A stretch of 64,000 bases of DNA, taken from NCBI GenBank assembly GCA_910584385.1, contig CAJUAK010000002.1, positions 1 to 64,000 of the forward strand, given 5' to 3'. The position numbers and the translations under genes were made by a program. Of this stretch, positions 15,377 to 23,556 are shown in pieces; position 1 is the first letter of the stretch, and the number at the start of each line of letters is the position of its first letter. A model generated the notes under the pieces. The model did not search any database and was not told the DNA's origin. It worked only from the letters and a program-made list of their open reading frames with translations. This stretch comes from an uncultured Alphaproteobacteria bacterium (lineage in GTDB: Bacteria > Pseudomonadota > Alphaproteobacteria > RF32 > CAG-239).

Positions 15377-15405
15377 TGTATACACCAAAACTTTTAGAAA
15401 TTCAA
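15377..15405 (-). promoter_or_regulatory. Promoter of the RHH_4 gene
   Basis: Read on the minus strand, TTGAAT (15405-15400) and TATACA (15382-15377) are separated by 17 bases. Transcription would start about 38 bases before the ATG. Confidence 0.75.
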
Positions 15406-15592
15406 CTTAAAATTTATAATATTTGGTAACTACACTGTCGTTTGGAAAAAATAAGCGGTAATTGTATATTTTTTCGAAAGTTTGGTCTAAAATATGCTTT
15501 GTTTTTCAACGCGGCGGATGTTTATGGACAAGTCGCAATCAGAGTCGGAGCAAGGGATTCCGAATCATTAAAAATATATTTTTTTTATTTTT

Positions 15593-15620
15593 TTGCTTGC
15601 AATCTAAGTTTGTCTATGGT
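15593..15620 (+). promoter_or_regulatory. Likely promoter of the S10 operon
   Basis: TTGCTT (15593-15598) and TATGGT (15615-15620) are 16 bases apart. The resulting leader would be about 160 bases. The divergent gap 15406-15592 shows no gene. Confidence 0.55.
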
Positions 15621-15683
15621 ACAAGGGGCTCACGATTGCTGAGAATCTGTGTTTTCAGAGATGCGGCAAAGATATAAAACATA

Positions 15684-15765
15684 AGCAATGCCTTGTTTTT
15701 TCAATGGTATGCTCGGTTTAATTTTTTAGATGGCGGAAAGGGCATTGCTCTGACTTTGCCATCTA
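15684..15765 (+). promoter_or_regulatory. S10 operon leader with interlocking helices
   Basis: AGCAATGCC (15684-15692) is perfectly complementary to GGCATTGCT (15741-15749). AGATGGC (15728-15734) is perfectly complementary to GCCATCT (15758-15764), extended by a T-A pair. The second half of helix 1 lies in the loop of helix 2, so the two form a pseudoknot or exclude each other. It lies just before rpsJ, where E. coli has its L4-controlled leader, though no sequence similarity is claimed. Confidence 0.65.
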
Positions 15766-15786
15766 GTTATAGGAAAAGTATTTAAA

Positions 15787-16098
15787 ATGATGGATGCACA
15801 AAATATCAGAATTCGCCTTAAGGCTTTTGACCACAGACTGTTGGACTTGTCTACAAAAGAGATTGTCCACACGGCCAAAAGAACCGGGGCAAATGTAAGA
15901 GGGCCGATCCCTCTGCCTACTAAAATTGAGAAGTTTACGGTAAACCGTTCTCCGCACGTTGATAAAAAATCCCGTGAGCAGTTCGAAATCCGCACTCACA
16001 TGAGGCTTCTCGATATCGTAGATCCCACACCGCAAACAGTTGACGCTTTGATGAAGCTTGATTTGGCTGCCGGTGTAAATGTTGAAATTAAATTATAA
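15787..16098 (+). CDS. rpsJ: Ribosomal protein S10
   Basis: This 103-residue protein of the 30S head is also, as NusE, part of the transcription antitermination complex. N-I-R-I-R-L-K-A-F-D-H and the S-P-H-V-D-K-K-S-R-E-Q-F-E segment are typical and the length is standard. The start is an ATG-ATG pair (15787/15790) with AGGAAAAG upstream. It heads the S10 operon behind a structured leader. rplC follows after 62 bases. Confidence 0.98.
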   Translation: MMDAQNIRIRLKAFDHRLLDLSTKEIVHTAKRTGANVRGPIPLPTKIEKFTVNRSPHVDKKSREQFEIRTHMRLLDIVDPTPQTVDALMKLDLAAGVNVEIKL

Positions 16099-16160
16099 TA
16101 ATGATTAATGTTGGCACCGCAACCCGGATGTCAACCTATTAAGAAAAGGAAAAAATAATA

Positions 16161-16889
16161 ATGCGTACGGGTCTAATCGCAAAAAAACTTGGCATGTCCC
16201 GCATTTTCGGAGCTGACGGTTCTCATACCCCGGTTACCGTTTTGAGCGTTGACAATCTGCAGGTTGTAGATGTTAAAACCAGCGAGAGAGATGGATATAC
16301 TGCTGTACAATTGGGTACAGGCGCCGTTAAGGCTAAAAATGTGTCCAAACCTCTTAAAGGACATTTTGCCAAGGCTAACGTTGAGCCGAAGAAAAAATTG
16401 GCTGAATTCAGAGTTTCTGAAGACTGCCTGCTTTCTGTCGGTAATGAATTATCTGTAGAACATTTTGTTGTCGGACAATATGTTGATGTTTGTTCAACTT
16501 CAAAAGGCAAGGGCTTTGCCGGTGTTATGAAGCGTCATAACTTTGCCGGTTTGGAAGCTTCTCACGGTGTTTCTATTTCTCACCGTGCTCATGGTTCTAC
16601 AGGACAAAGACAAGATCCCGGTAAGGTTTTCAAAGGCAAAAAGATGGCCGGACACATGGGTGATGAACGCGTTACCGTTCAGAACCTGAAGGTGGTTGCA
16701 ATTGATGCTGATAAAGGTTTGCTGATGGTTAAAGGCGGCGTTCCCGGAGCTGAAAATGCTTGGGTTTATGTTACTGATGCCATTAAAAAAGCCAGCAATG
16801 TTGCCCTCCCGATGCCGGCAGGATTGAAAAAAGCTGATGAACCTGTTGCAGTTAAAGCCGAAGTCGAAACCCCGGCTGATAATGCATAA
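16161..16889 (+). CDS. rplC: Ribosomal protein L3
   Basis: This 242-residue early assembly protein of the 50S subunit sits near the peptidyl-transferase centre. It begins M-R-T-G-L-I-A-K-K-L-G-M-S-R, and the central extension G-S-T-G-Q-R-Q-D-P-G-K-V-F-K-G-K contains the glutamine methylated by PrmB in E. coli. The acidic/alanine tail after residue 215 resembles that of other alphaproteobacterial L3 proteins. It is second in the S10 operon, 17 bases before rplD. Confidence 0.97.
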   Translation: MRTGLIAKKLGMSRIFGADGSHTPVTVLSVDNLQVVDVKTSERDGYTAVQLGTGAVKAKNVSKPLKGHFAKANVEPKKKLAEFRVSEDCLLSVGNELSVEHFVVGQYVDVCSTSKGKGFAGVMKRHNFAGLEASHGVSISHRAHGSTGQRQDPGKVFKGKKMAGHMGDERVTVQNLKVVAIDADKGLLMVKGGVPGAENAWVYVTDAIKKASNVALPMPAGLKKADEPVAVKAEVETPADNA

Positions 16890-16906
16890 GATGAAGGATT
16901 AAAAAT

Positions 16907-17527
16907 ATGAAACAGGACATCTTAAATTTAGATAATAAAAATGTTGGTTCTATCGAACTTGACGAATCCATTTTCGGTTTGGAAGTTCGCGCTGACATTT
17001 TGCACCGTGTTGTGAATTGGCAGTTGGCCAAACGCCAAGCCGGCACCCACAAGACAAAAGGGCGCTCTGAAGTTGCCTTGACACCTGCAAAACCGTTTAA
17101 GCAAAAAGGCAGCGGTAATGCTCGTCAGGGTTCTCGCAAGGGTACTCAGTTTAGAAAGGGTGGCGTTGTGTTTGGTCCGGTTGTTCGTGATCATTCTCAT
17201 GATTTGACGAAGAAATTCAGACAGCTCGGTTTGAAAACAGCCCTTTCTGCTAAGGCTAAAGAGGGTAACCTTGTTATTCTTGACGAAGCAAAATTGTCTG
17301 CTCCCAAAACTAAAGATTTGAAAAACAAATTGGCAGCTTGCGGGTTGAATAATTGCTTGGTTATTGACGGCAAGGAAGTTGATATTAACTTTGCATTGGC
17401 TTCCAGAAATATCATCAATGTTGATGTGTTGCCGACTATTGGCGCCAATGTTTATGACATCTTAAGAAAAGACAAATTGGTTTTGACTAAAGATGCAGTT
17501 GTTTGCTTAGGAGAAAGATTGAAATGA
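16907..17527 (+). CDS. rplD: Ribosomal protein L4
   Basis: This 206-residue 50S protein lines the exit tunnel with its long loop (about 45-100), where K-Q-K-G-S-G-N-A-R-Q-G-S-R is seen. In E. coli L4 also represses its own operon by binding the S10 leader; a structured leader exists here at 15684, but control by L4 is inference. Its stop overlaps rplW by 4 bases (ATGA). Confidence 0.97.
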   Translation: MKQDILNLDNKNVGSIELDESIFGLEVRADILHRVVNWQLAKRQAGTHKTKGRSEVALTPAKPFKQKGSGNARQGSRKGTQFRKGGVVFGPVVRDHSHDLTKKFRQLGLKTALSAKAKEGNLVILDEAKLSAPKTKDLKNKLAACGLNNCLVIDGKEVDINFALASRNIINVDVLPTIGANVYDILRKDKLVLTKDAVVCLGERLK

Positions 17528-17841
17528 GTAAGTCTAATAAAACAAACAATGTAACTGCAAAAATGTATGATACATTACTGCGTCCGGTTATTACTGAAAA
17601 ATCTATGCTCTCTTCTGAAGCCGGCAAGGTAACTTTCATGGTTCCTTTGTCTGCAACAAAAGATGATGTTAAGGCTGCCGTTGAAACAATTTTCAACGTA
17701 AAAGTTAACCAGGTTAATACAATTCGTCAATTCGGCAAAACAAAGACATTCCGCGGTCGTGAAGGCGTTCGTTCAGACTTCAAGAAAGCTGTTGTTACTT
17801 TGGCCGAAGGTCAGAATATTGATGTTACTACAGGAATATAA
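17524..17841 (+). CDS. rplW: Ribosomal protein L23
   Basis: This 105-residue 50S protein stands at the tunnel exit and docks trigger factor and SRP. The frame extends upstream to 17503, but the ATG at 17524 overlaps the rplD stop as ATGA and has AGGAGA nine bases upstream, so it is preferred. L-L-R-P-V-I-T-E-K-S and the C-terminal G-R-x-x-x-x-K-K-A-V-V-T-L are typical. The first 17 residues form a polar extension. Confidence 0.96.
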   Translation: MSKSNKTNNVTAKMYDTLLRPVITEKSMLSSEAGKVTFMVPLSATKDDVKAAVETIFNVKVNQVNTIRQFGKTKTFRGREGVRSDFKKAVVTLAEGQNIDVTTGI

Positions 17842-17844
17842 GAC

Positions 17845-18681
17845 ATGGCATTGAAAACTTTTAAGCCCACCTCAGCCGGTCTTCGTCAGCTGGTTATTGT
17901 TGACAGAAGCGAACTCTACAAAGGGTCTCCGGTAAAGGCTCTGACTGTCGGTTTGACAAAAACCGGCGGACGTGATAATTACGGTCACGTTACAAGCCGC
18001 AGAATCGGTGGCGGTCATAAACGCAAATACCGCGTTATTGACTTCAAACGTAATAAATTTGATGTTGAGGCAACTGTTGAGAGAATCGAATATGATCCTA
18101 ACCGTTCGGCTTTTATTGCTTTGATTAGCTATACAGACGGCGAACAGGCTTATATTTTGGCTCCGCAAAGATTGAAATCCGGCGATAAGATTGTTTCAGC
18201 CCAGAAAGCTGATATTAAGCCGGGTAACGCAATGCCTTTGAAGAATATGCCGGTTGGTACTATTATCCATAACGTTGAGCTTAGAGCCGGAAAAGGCGGA
18301 CAATTGGTTCGTTCTGCCGGATGCTATGCGCAATTGGTTGGTAAAGATGCCGGCTATGCACAATTGAAACTGAGCTCCGGTGAGTTGAGAATTGTTCGGG
18401 AAGAATGTTTGGCTACTGTTGGTGCCGTTTCTAACCCGGATAACCAAAACAAATCACTGGGCAAGGCCGGCCGTGCCCGTTGGCTCGGTGCCAGACCTGT
18501 TTCCCGCGGTGTTGCTATGAACCCTGTTGATCACCCGATGGGTGGCGGTGAAGGCAGAACCTCCGGCGGACGTCATCCGACAACGCCTTGGGGCAAACCG
18601 ACTAAGGGTGCTAAAACTCGTACTAACAAAAAGACGGATAAGTTCATTATGAGAAGCCGTCATGACAACAAGAAGAAATAG
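17845..18681 (+). CDS. rplB: Ribosomal protein L2
   Basis: This 278-residue primary 23S rRNA-binding protein is needed for subunit joining and peptidyl-transfer. R-R-I-G-G-G-H-K-R-K-Y-R-x-I-D-F and the C-terminal M-N-P-V-D-H-P-M-G-G-G-E-G-R are present; the histidine of the latter is the conserved one near the active centre. The length is standard. Three bases separate it from rplW. Confidence 0.98.
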   Translation: MALKTFKPTSAGLRQLVIVDRSELYKGSPVKALTVGLTKTGGRDNYGHVTSRRIGGGHKRKYRVIDFKRNKFDVEATVERIEYDPNRSAFIALISYTDGEQAYILAPQRLKSGDKIVSAQKADIKPGNAMPLKNMPVGTIIHNVELRAGKGGQLVRSAGCYAQLVGKDAGYAQLKLSSGELRIVREECLATVGAVSNPDNQNKSLGKAGRARWLGARPVSRGVAMNPVDHPMGGGEGRTSGGRHPTTPWGKPTKGAKTRTNKKTDKFIMRSRHDNKKK

Positions 18682-18692
18682 GAGAATCGCTA

Positions 18693-18971
18693 ATGACACG
18701 TTCCGTATGGAAAGGGCCGTTCATTGATGGCTATCTTCTCAAAAAGGCTGAAGCTGTTAAAGCATCCGGTCGTAATGAAGTAATTAAAATCTGGTCTCGC
18801 CGTTCTACCATGCTGCCGAATTTTGTCGGTTTGACATTTGGTGTTCACAACGGCCATAAATTCATTCCGGTTTTGGTTACTGAAGACATGGTTGGCCACA
18901 AGTTTGGCGAATTTGCACCGACTCGTACATTCTACGGTCATGCTGCAGATAAGAAAGCAAAGAGAGGTTAA
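18693..18971 (+). CDS. rpsS: Ribosomal protein S19
   Basis: This 92-residue protein of the 30S head contacts S13 and tRNA. The start M-T-R-S-V-W-K-G-P-F and the G-H-K-x-G-E-F-A-P-T-R segment are diagnostic. It follows rplB after 11 bases with GGAG upstream. Its TAA shares its last A with the ATG of rplV. Confidence 0.98.
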   Translation: MTRSVWKGPFIDGYLLKKAEAVKASGRNEVIKIWSRRSTMLPNFVGLTFGVHNGHKFIPVLVTEDMVGHKFGEFAPTRTFYGHAADKKAKRG

Positions 18972-19345
18972 TGATGAGTAATGCTAATGCAAGAAGAGTA
19001 GCGGCTAATGAAGCAATGGCTGTATGCCATGCCATTCGCAGCTCTGCTCGCAAACTTAACCTTGTTGCCGCTACAATTCGTGGCAAAAGCGCTGAAAAAG
19101 CTGTTGCAGAACTGACTTTCTCTAAAAAGAGAATCGCTAACGTCGTAAAAGAAGTTTTGCAGTCTGCTATTGCCAATGCTGAGAATAACCATCAGTTGAA
19201 CATTGATAAGCTTTTTGTTAAAGAAGCTTACACAGGCAAAGGTTTAGTTATGAAACGTATGCACGCCAGAGGCCGGGGCAGAGGAGCCAGGGTTTTGAAA
19301 CCTTTCTCTAAACTGACTATCGTTGTTGCTGAGCGTGGGGAGTAA
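18971..19345 (+). CDS. rplV: Ribosomal protein L22
   Basis: This 124-residue 50S protein has a long hairpin lining the exit tunnel, where M-K-R-M-H-A-R-G-R-G-R-G is visible near the C-terminus. An ATG-ATG pair (18971/18974) offers two starts; the first overlaps the rpsS stop by one base. A short N-terminal extension precedes the family core that starts near residue 14. rpsC follows after 5 bases. Confidence 0.97.
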   Translation: MMSNANARRVAANEAMAVCHAIRSSARKLNLVAATIRGKSAEKAVAELTFSKKRIANVVKEVLQSAIANAENNHQLNIDKLFVKEAYTGKGLVMKRMHARGRGRGARVLKPFSKLTIVVAERGE

Positions 19346-19350
19346 GGTAA

Positions 19351-20019
19351 ATGGGACAAAAAGTAAATCCTACAGGTCTTCGTTTGGGTGTTAACCGTAC
19401 TTGGGACTCCCGCTGGTATGCCGATGAAAAATATGCGGATTACCTGCACGAAGATTTGAAAATTAAAGAATTCTTGAAAGAGAAATTGGCTCAGGCCGGA
19501 ATCAGCAAGATTGTTATTGAACGTCCTGCCAAGAAGGCCAGAGTTACCATTCGCTCTGCTCGTCCGGGTGTTGTAATTGGTAAAAAAGGCCAAGACATTG
19601 AGAATTTGCGCAAAGAAATTCAGAAAATTACTGATTCTGAAGTTCAGCTCAATATTCTTGAAGTAAGAAAACCGGAAATTGATGCTCAGCTGGTTGCTGA
19701 CTCTGTTGCCCAGCAGTTGGAACGCCGCGTGGCTTTCCGTCGTGCGATGAAGAGAGTTATGCAGTCTGCCCTGCGTTTGGGTGCCGAAGGTATTAAGGTT
19801 AGCTGCTCAGGCCGTCTTGGCGGTGCTGAAATTGCAAGAACCGAATATTATCGTGAAGGACGCGTTCCTTTGCACACCTTGCGTGCAGACATTGATTATG
19901 CAACCTCTACGGCTCATACCACTTATGGTGCTTGCGGCGTTAAGGTTTGGATCTACAAGGGTGAAATTATGGCTCACGATCCAATGGCGCAAGACAAAAA
20001 GTTGGCTGAACAAAAATAA
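19351..20019 (+). CDS. rpsC: Ribosomal protein S3
   Basis: This 222-residue protein of the mRNA entry site has an N-terminal KH domain with V-V-I-G-K-K-G-Q-D-I-E-N-L and a C-terminal domain ending in the acidic/lysine tail. It begins M-G-Q-K-V-N-P-T-G-L-R-L-G, as in the family. The following gap of 115 bases holds a strong 75-nt hairpin, which is unusual between rpsC and rplP. Confidence 0.98.
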   Translation: MGQKVNPTGLRLGVNRTWDSRWYADEKYADYLHEDLKIKEFLKEKLAQAGISKIVIERPAKKARVTIRSARPGVVIGKKGQDIENLRKEIQKITDSEVQLNILEVRKPEIDAQLVADSVAQQLERRVAFRRAMKRVMQSALRLGAEGIKVSCSGRLGGAEIARTEYYREGRVPLHTLRADIDYATSTAHTTYGACGVKVWIYKGEIMAHDPMAQDKKLAEQK

Positions 20020-20027
20020 GGAGCTTG

Positions 20028-20102
20028 CCGATTGCTTTAGGAAAACAGAGCGGAAGCGGACAAATTTGCAGAGGTTTTCTGCTCTTGTTCCTGAAGCATC
20101 GG
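20028..20102 (+). repeat. Long imperfect hairpin between rpsC and rplP
   Basis: CCGAT.GCTTTAGGAA (20028-20043) pairs with TTCCTGAAGCATCGG (20088-20102) with one bulge, and AGAGCGGAA (20047-20055) pairs with 20077-20085 through a G-T. The 75-nt element has a loop around 20056-20076. There is no T run, so it is not a terminator. It lies 33 bases before the rplP start. Confidence 0.8.
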
Positions 20103-20134
20103 AGAGTTCATATTAAGATAGAAGGTAAATAAAA

Positions 20135-20563
20135 ATGTTAAGTCCAAAAAGATTAAAGTTCCGCAAGCAGCATAAAGGCCGTATTCACGGTTTGGCTAAA
20201 GGCGGTTCAAGCTTGAGTTTTGGTTCATTTGGTCTGAAAGCTCTTTCTCCGGAACGCATTACTGCCCGCCAAATTGAGGCTGCACGTCGTGCGATTACCC
20301 GTGAAATGAAGAGAGCCGGAAGATTATGGATTAGAATCTTCCCTGATGTTCCCGTGTCCGATAAACCGGCCGAAGTTCGTATGGGTAAAGGTAAAGGTTC
20401 GGTTGAATTCTGGGTTGCCAGAGTACATCCCGGACGGATTATGTTTGAGTGCGATGGTGTGGATGAAGCTACGGCTCGTTCTGCTTTTGCTCTCGGTGCC
20501 GCAAAATTGCCTGTTAAGTGCAAATTTGTTAAGAAACTGAATTCTGAGCAAGGAGTCGCATAA
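20135..20563 (+). CDS. rplP: Ribosomal protein L16
   Basis: This 142-residue 50S protein positions the CCA end of A-site tRNA. M-L-S-P-K-R-L-K-F-R-K-Q-H-K-G-R opens it and the M-G-K-G-K-G loop is intact. The family core ends near residue 136, leaving a short tail. Its stop overlaps the rpmC start by one base. Confidence 0.98.
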   Translation: MLSPKRLKFRKQHKGRIHGLAKGGSSLSFGSFGLKALSPERITARQIEAARRAITREMKRAGRLWIRIFPDVPVSDKPAEVRMGKGKGSVEFWVARVHPGRIMFECDGVDEATARSAFALGAAKLPVKCKFVKKLNSEQGVA

Positions 20564-20760
20564 TGGTTAAATTAAAAGATCTTCGTGCTATGACGATTGA
20601 TGAATTGGAAGCTAAGTTGATTGAGAACAAAAAAGAACAATTTAACTTAAGAATCCAACAATCTACTGGACAATTGCAAAATACTGCTGTAATAAGAAAA
20701 GTCCGTCGTGAAATAGCAAAAATCAACACGCTCATTGCTGAGCGCAAGAAGAATAGTTAG
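20563..20760 (+). CDS. rpmC: Ribosomal protein L29
   Basis: This 65-residue two-helix protein sits at the tunnel exit beside L23. M-x-x-L-K-D-L-R-A-M-T at the start, F-N-L-R-I-Q in the middle and R-K-V-R-R-E-I-A-K-I-N-T at the end are family features. It overlaps rplP by one base and precedes rpsQ by 11. Confidence 0.96.
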   Translation: MVKLKDLRAMTIDELEAKLIENKKEQFNLRIQQSTGQLQNTAVIRKVRREIAKINTLIAERKKNS

Positions 20761-20771
20761 GAGAAAAAGAT

Positions 20772-21008
20772 ATGCCTAAAAGAATTCTTCAAGGTGTTGT
20801 TGTTAGTGATAAGCAGGATAAAACTGTCGTGGTCAGCGTAGAGCGTCAGGTTATGCATCCTGTTTACAAGAAATTCATCAAGAAAAGCAAAAAATATGCT
20901 GCTCATGATGAAAATAACCAGTTCAAGGTCGGAGACCATGTTTCCATTGAGGAATCACGGCCTTATTCAAAGACCAAAACTTGGACTGTAATCGTTGATA
21001 ACGCCTAG
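20772..21008 (+). CDS. rpsQ: Ribosomal protein S17
   Basis: This 78-residue OB-fold protein binds 16S rRNA helices 7 and 11. G-V-V-V-S-D-K-Q-D-K-T-V-V-V-x-V and the S-R-P-Y-S-K-T-K-T-W segment are typical. Length and position (after rpmC, before rplN) are standard. Confidence 0.97.
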   Translation: MPKRILQGVVVSDKQDKTVVVSVERQVMHPVYKKFIKKSKKYAAHDENNQFKVGDHVSIEESRPYSKTKTWTVIVDNA

Positions 21009-21026
21009 AAAAGAAGGAATTAGAAA

Positions 21027-21395
21027 ATGATACAGATGCAAACCAACCTTGATGTTGCCGATAACTCTGGCGCTCGTCAGGTGCAGTGCATTAAAGTTCT
21101 TGGCGGGTCCAAGAGAATGCACGCCACTGTTGGCGATGTGATTGTAGTGTCCGTTAAAGACGCTATTCCAAAGGGCCGCGTTAAGAAAGGCGATGTTCAT
21201 AAAGCTGTTATTGTTCGTACAGCCAGCGACATCAGGCGTAAAGACGGATCCGTTATCCGTTTTGATAAAAATGCCGCAGTTCTTATTAATAAAGACGGTG
21301 AACCTATTGGTACCCGTATCTTTGGGCCTGTTACCAGAGAATTGCGCGCGAAGAAATTTATGAAAATAATTTCGTTAGCACCGGAGGTGTTGTAA
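21027..21395 (+). CDS. rplN: Ribosomal protein L14
   Basis: This 122-residue protein of the 50S subunit interface contacts 16S rRNA and is the target of RsfS. M-I-Q-x-Q-T-N-L-x-V-A-D-N-S-G-A-R and the I-R-F-D-x-N-A-A-V-L-I segment are diagnostic. Its TAA overlaps the rplX ATG by one base. Confidence 0.98.
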   Translation: MIQMQTNLDVADNSGARQVQCIKVLGGSKRMHATVGDVIVVSVKDAIPKGRVKKGDVHKAVIVRTASDIRRKDGSVIRFDKNAAVLINKDGEPIGTRIFGPVTRELRAKKFMKIISLAPEVL

Positions 21396-21715
21396 TGAGC
21401 CTTAAGTTAAAAGTAAAGAAAGGTGATCAGGTTGTTATTTTGTCTGGAGATGACAAAGGTAAAACCGGAGAAATTTTGAAAGCTATGCCTAAAGAGGGTA
21501 AAGTGGTTGTTCAGGGAATCAATCTTGTTAAAAGACACACAAAACCCAGCCAAACTACTCCTGGCGGCATTGTAACAAAAGAAGCACCGATTAACGTTTC
21601 CAATGTTGCTTTGATTGATCCGAAGTCTGGTAAGGCTACCAAAGTCGGTTATAAAGAAGTTGACGGCAGAAAAGTGCGCGTTGCCCGCAAGTCCGGCGAA
21701 GTAATCGATAAATAG
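21395..21715 (+). CDS. rplX: Ribosomal protein L24
   Basis: This 106-residue KOW-domain protein initiates 50S assembly. The KOW motif is at residues 6-30 (K-K-G-D-Q-V-V-I-L-S-G-D-D-K-G-K-T-G), followed by G-I-N-L-V-K-R-H-T-K-P. It starts on the last base of rplN and ends 11 bases before rplE. Confidence 0.97.
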   Translation: MSLKLKVKKGDQVVILSGDDKGKTGEILKAMPKEGKVVVQGINLVKRHTKPSQTTPGGIVTKEAPINVSNVALIDPKSGKATKVGYKEVDGRKVRVARKSGEVIDK

Positions 21716-21726
21716 GAGAAAAATTT

Positions 21727-22266
21727 ATGGCAAACTTTGAAAATTTGTATAATGAAGTCATAAAAAAATCTCTTGTGGAAAAATTCGGTTACACCAACCC
21801 ACATGAGATTCCGAAACTGACTAAAATTGTCTTGAATATCGGTGTCGGCGACGCTGTTACCGACAAAAAGAAACTTAATAATGCCGTAGAAGAATTGGCT
21901 TTAATCGCTGGTCAAAAGCCGGTTGTTACCACAGCCCGCAAATCTATTGCAACATTTAAGGTAAGAGAAGGCATGCCGATTGGCTGCAAAGTTACGCTGC
22001 GTTCTACAAGAATGTATGAATTCTTGGAAAGACTGGTTAATATGGCTTTGCCGCGCGTTCGCGACTTCCACGGAATTACCGGCAAAAATTTTGACGGCCG
22101 CGGAAACTTCGCTTTCGGCATTAAGGAGCAGATTATCTTCCCGGAAATCAACTATGATAAAGTTGAGAATATCAGAGGTATGGATATTTGCATTTGCACA
22201 ACCGCAAAAACCGACGAAGAAGCTAAAGCTCTTCTGACAGGTTTTAACTTGCCTTGCAAGAAATAA
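21727..22266 (+). CDS. rplE: Ribosomal protein L5
   Basis: This 179-residue 5S rRNA-binding protein of the 50S central protuberance is full length. P-K-L-T-K-I-V-L-N-I-G-V-G-D and R-D-F-x-G-I-x-x-K-x-F-D-G-R-G-N are the family signatures. It is 14 bases before rpsN. Confidence 0.98.
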   Translation: MANFENLYNEVIKKSLVEKFGYTNPHEIPKLTKIVLNIGVGDAVTDKKKLNNAVEELALIAGQKPVVTTARKSIATFKVREGMPIGCKVTLRSTRMYEFLERLVNMALPRVRDFHGITGKNFDGRGNFAFGIKEQIIFPEINYDKVENIRGMDICICTTAKTDEEAKALLTGFNLPCKK

Positions 22267-22280
22267 GTGGAGATTTTACT

Positions 22281-22586
22281 ATGGCAAAAACAAGTGCAAT
22301 TTATAGAAACTTGAAAAGAGCTAAAATGGCGGAAAAATTTTCTAACCGCCGCTCTAAGCTCAAAAAAATCGTTATGGATAAATCCGCTTCTTTGGAAGAA
22401 AGATTCCAGGCGACTTTGAAATTGGCAGAACTGCCCCGCAACTCTGCACGCATCCGTTTCCGGAATCGCTGCAAATTGACAGGGCGTTCCCGCGGATATT
22501 ACAGAAAATTCGGCATCAGCCGCAGCGAACTGCGCGATATGGCCGGTTTTGGTGAAATCCCCGGTTTAGTAAAATCAAGCTGGTAA
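22281..22586 (+). CDS. rpsN: Ribosomal protein S14 (zinc-independent long form)
   Basis: This 101-residue 30S head protein is of the long C-minus type: no zinc-binding Cys pairs, and the C-terminal R-C-K-L-T-G-R-S-R-G-Y-Y-R-K-F-G core has a single Cys. The frame opens at 22254 inside rplE, but the ATG at 22281 gives M-A-K-T-S and the standard length, with GGAG upstream. Confidence 0.97.
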   Translation: MAKTSAIYRNLKRAKMAEKFSNRRSKLKKIVMDKSASLEERFQATLKLAELPRNSARIRFRNRCKLTGRSRGYYRKFGISRSELRDMAGFGEIPGLVKSSW

Positions 22587-22598
22587 GGAGATGTGAAG

Positions 22599-22997
22599 AT
22601 GACTATGTCTGATCCTTTGGGCGATATGCTCACACGCATTAGAAACGCACAAAGAGCGAAGAAAAGTGAAGTAGTAACTCCCGCTTCTCGCTTGCGTGAA
22701 AATGTTTTGGAAGTTTTGAAAAAAGAAGGCTACATTGCTGGTTATGAAAAATCCAATGTAAGACCCGGAATTGATGAACTTAAAATTAAATTAAAGTACC
22801 ATGAAGGTGCTTCTGTAATAACTGAAATTTACCGTGTTTCTACTCCGGGACGCCGCGTTTATTCAAGCGTTAAAGATTTGCCGAGAGTATATAACGGCTT
22901 GGGTATTTCCATCATTTCTACCCCGATGGGTGTTATGAGCGACCATGAGGCCAGAAAATCCAATGTCGGCGGTGAAATTTTGTGTCAGGTATTTTAG
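22599..22997 (+). CDS. rpsH: Ribosomal protein S8
   Basis: This 132-residue 30S platform protein represses the spc operon in E. coli. The ATG at 22599 lies 8 bases after AAGGAG; an in-frame GTG at 22593 is too close to that site. M-S-D-P-L-G-D-M-L-T-R-I-R-N-A and S-T-P-G-R-R-V-Y are typical. It is followed by rplF after 12 bases. Confidence 0.97.
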   Translation: MTMSDPLGDMLTRIRNAQRAKKSEVVTPASRLRENVLEVLKKEGYIAGYEKSNVRPGIDELKIKLKYHEGASVITEIYRVSTPGRRVYSSVKDLPRVYNGLGISIISTPMGVMSDHEARKSNVGGEILCQVF

Positions 22998-23009
22998 GGA
23001 GAATATAGG

Positions 23010-23546
23010 ATGTCTAGAGTTGGAAAATATCCGGTTAAAGTCCCTAGCGGTGTTACTGTCGTTATCGGCGAAAATATGGTTAAAGCCAGCGGCAAGCTGG
23101 GCGAATTAAGCCATTCTTTTGATAATTCGCATGTTGCCGTTAAAATGGAAAATAACGAAGTTGTTGTAACTCCGTTGTCTGATTCCAAAACATCAAGAGC
23201 TTTGTGGGGCACGACTCGTGCAAACATTAAAGTAATTGTTGACGGTGTAAACGAAGGCTTTACCAAGAATCTTGAATTGGTTGGCGTAGGCTATAAAGCC
23301 CGTATGGATGGCAAAAACCTTGTTTTGTCCTTAGGCTTTTCACATGATGTTAATTTTGCTACTCCTGAAGGAATCAAAATTACTTGCACAAGCCCTACTC
23401 AAATCAGCATTCACGGTGCAGATAAGCAATTAGTCGGCCAGGTTGCCGCGGAAATTCGCAAATACAGAAAACCTGAACCTTACAAAGGCAAAGGCGTTAA
23501 GTATGAAGGCGAATACATCCGCCGCAAAGAAGGCAAAAAGAAATAA
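23010..23546 (+). CDS. rplF: Ribosomal protein L6
   Basis: This 178-residue protein lies near the GTPase-associated centre of the 50S subunit and has two duplicated domains. M-S-R-V-G-K-Y-P-V at the start and P-E-P-Y-K-G-K-G-V-x-Y-x-x-E near the end are the family signatures. rplR follows after 10 bases. Confidence 0.98.
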   Translation: MSRVGKYPVKVPSGVTVVIGENMVKASGKLGELSHSFDNSHVAVKMENNEVVVTPLSDSKTSRALWGTTRANIKVIVDGVNEGFTKNLELVGVGYKARMDGKNLVLSLGFSHDVNFATPEGIKITCTSPTQISIHGADKQLVGQVAAEIRKYRKPEPYKGKGVKYEGEYIRRKEGKKK

Positions 23547-23556
23547 GGAAAAATAA

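Noticed and set aside
15442..15677. Two overlapping plus-strand ORFs before rpsJ
   Set aside because: They span the predicted S10 promoter, have low-complexity Phe-rich sequence and no ribosome site.
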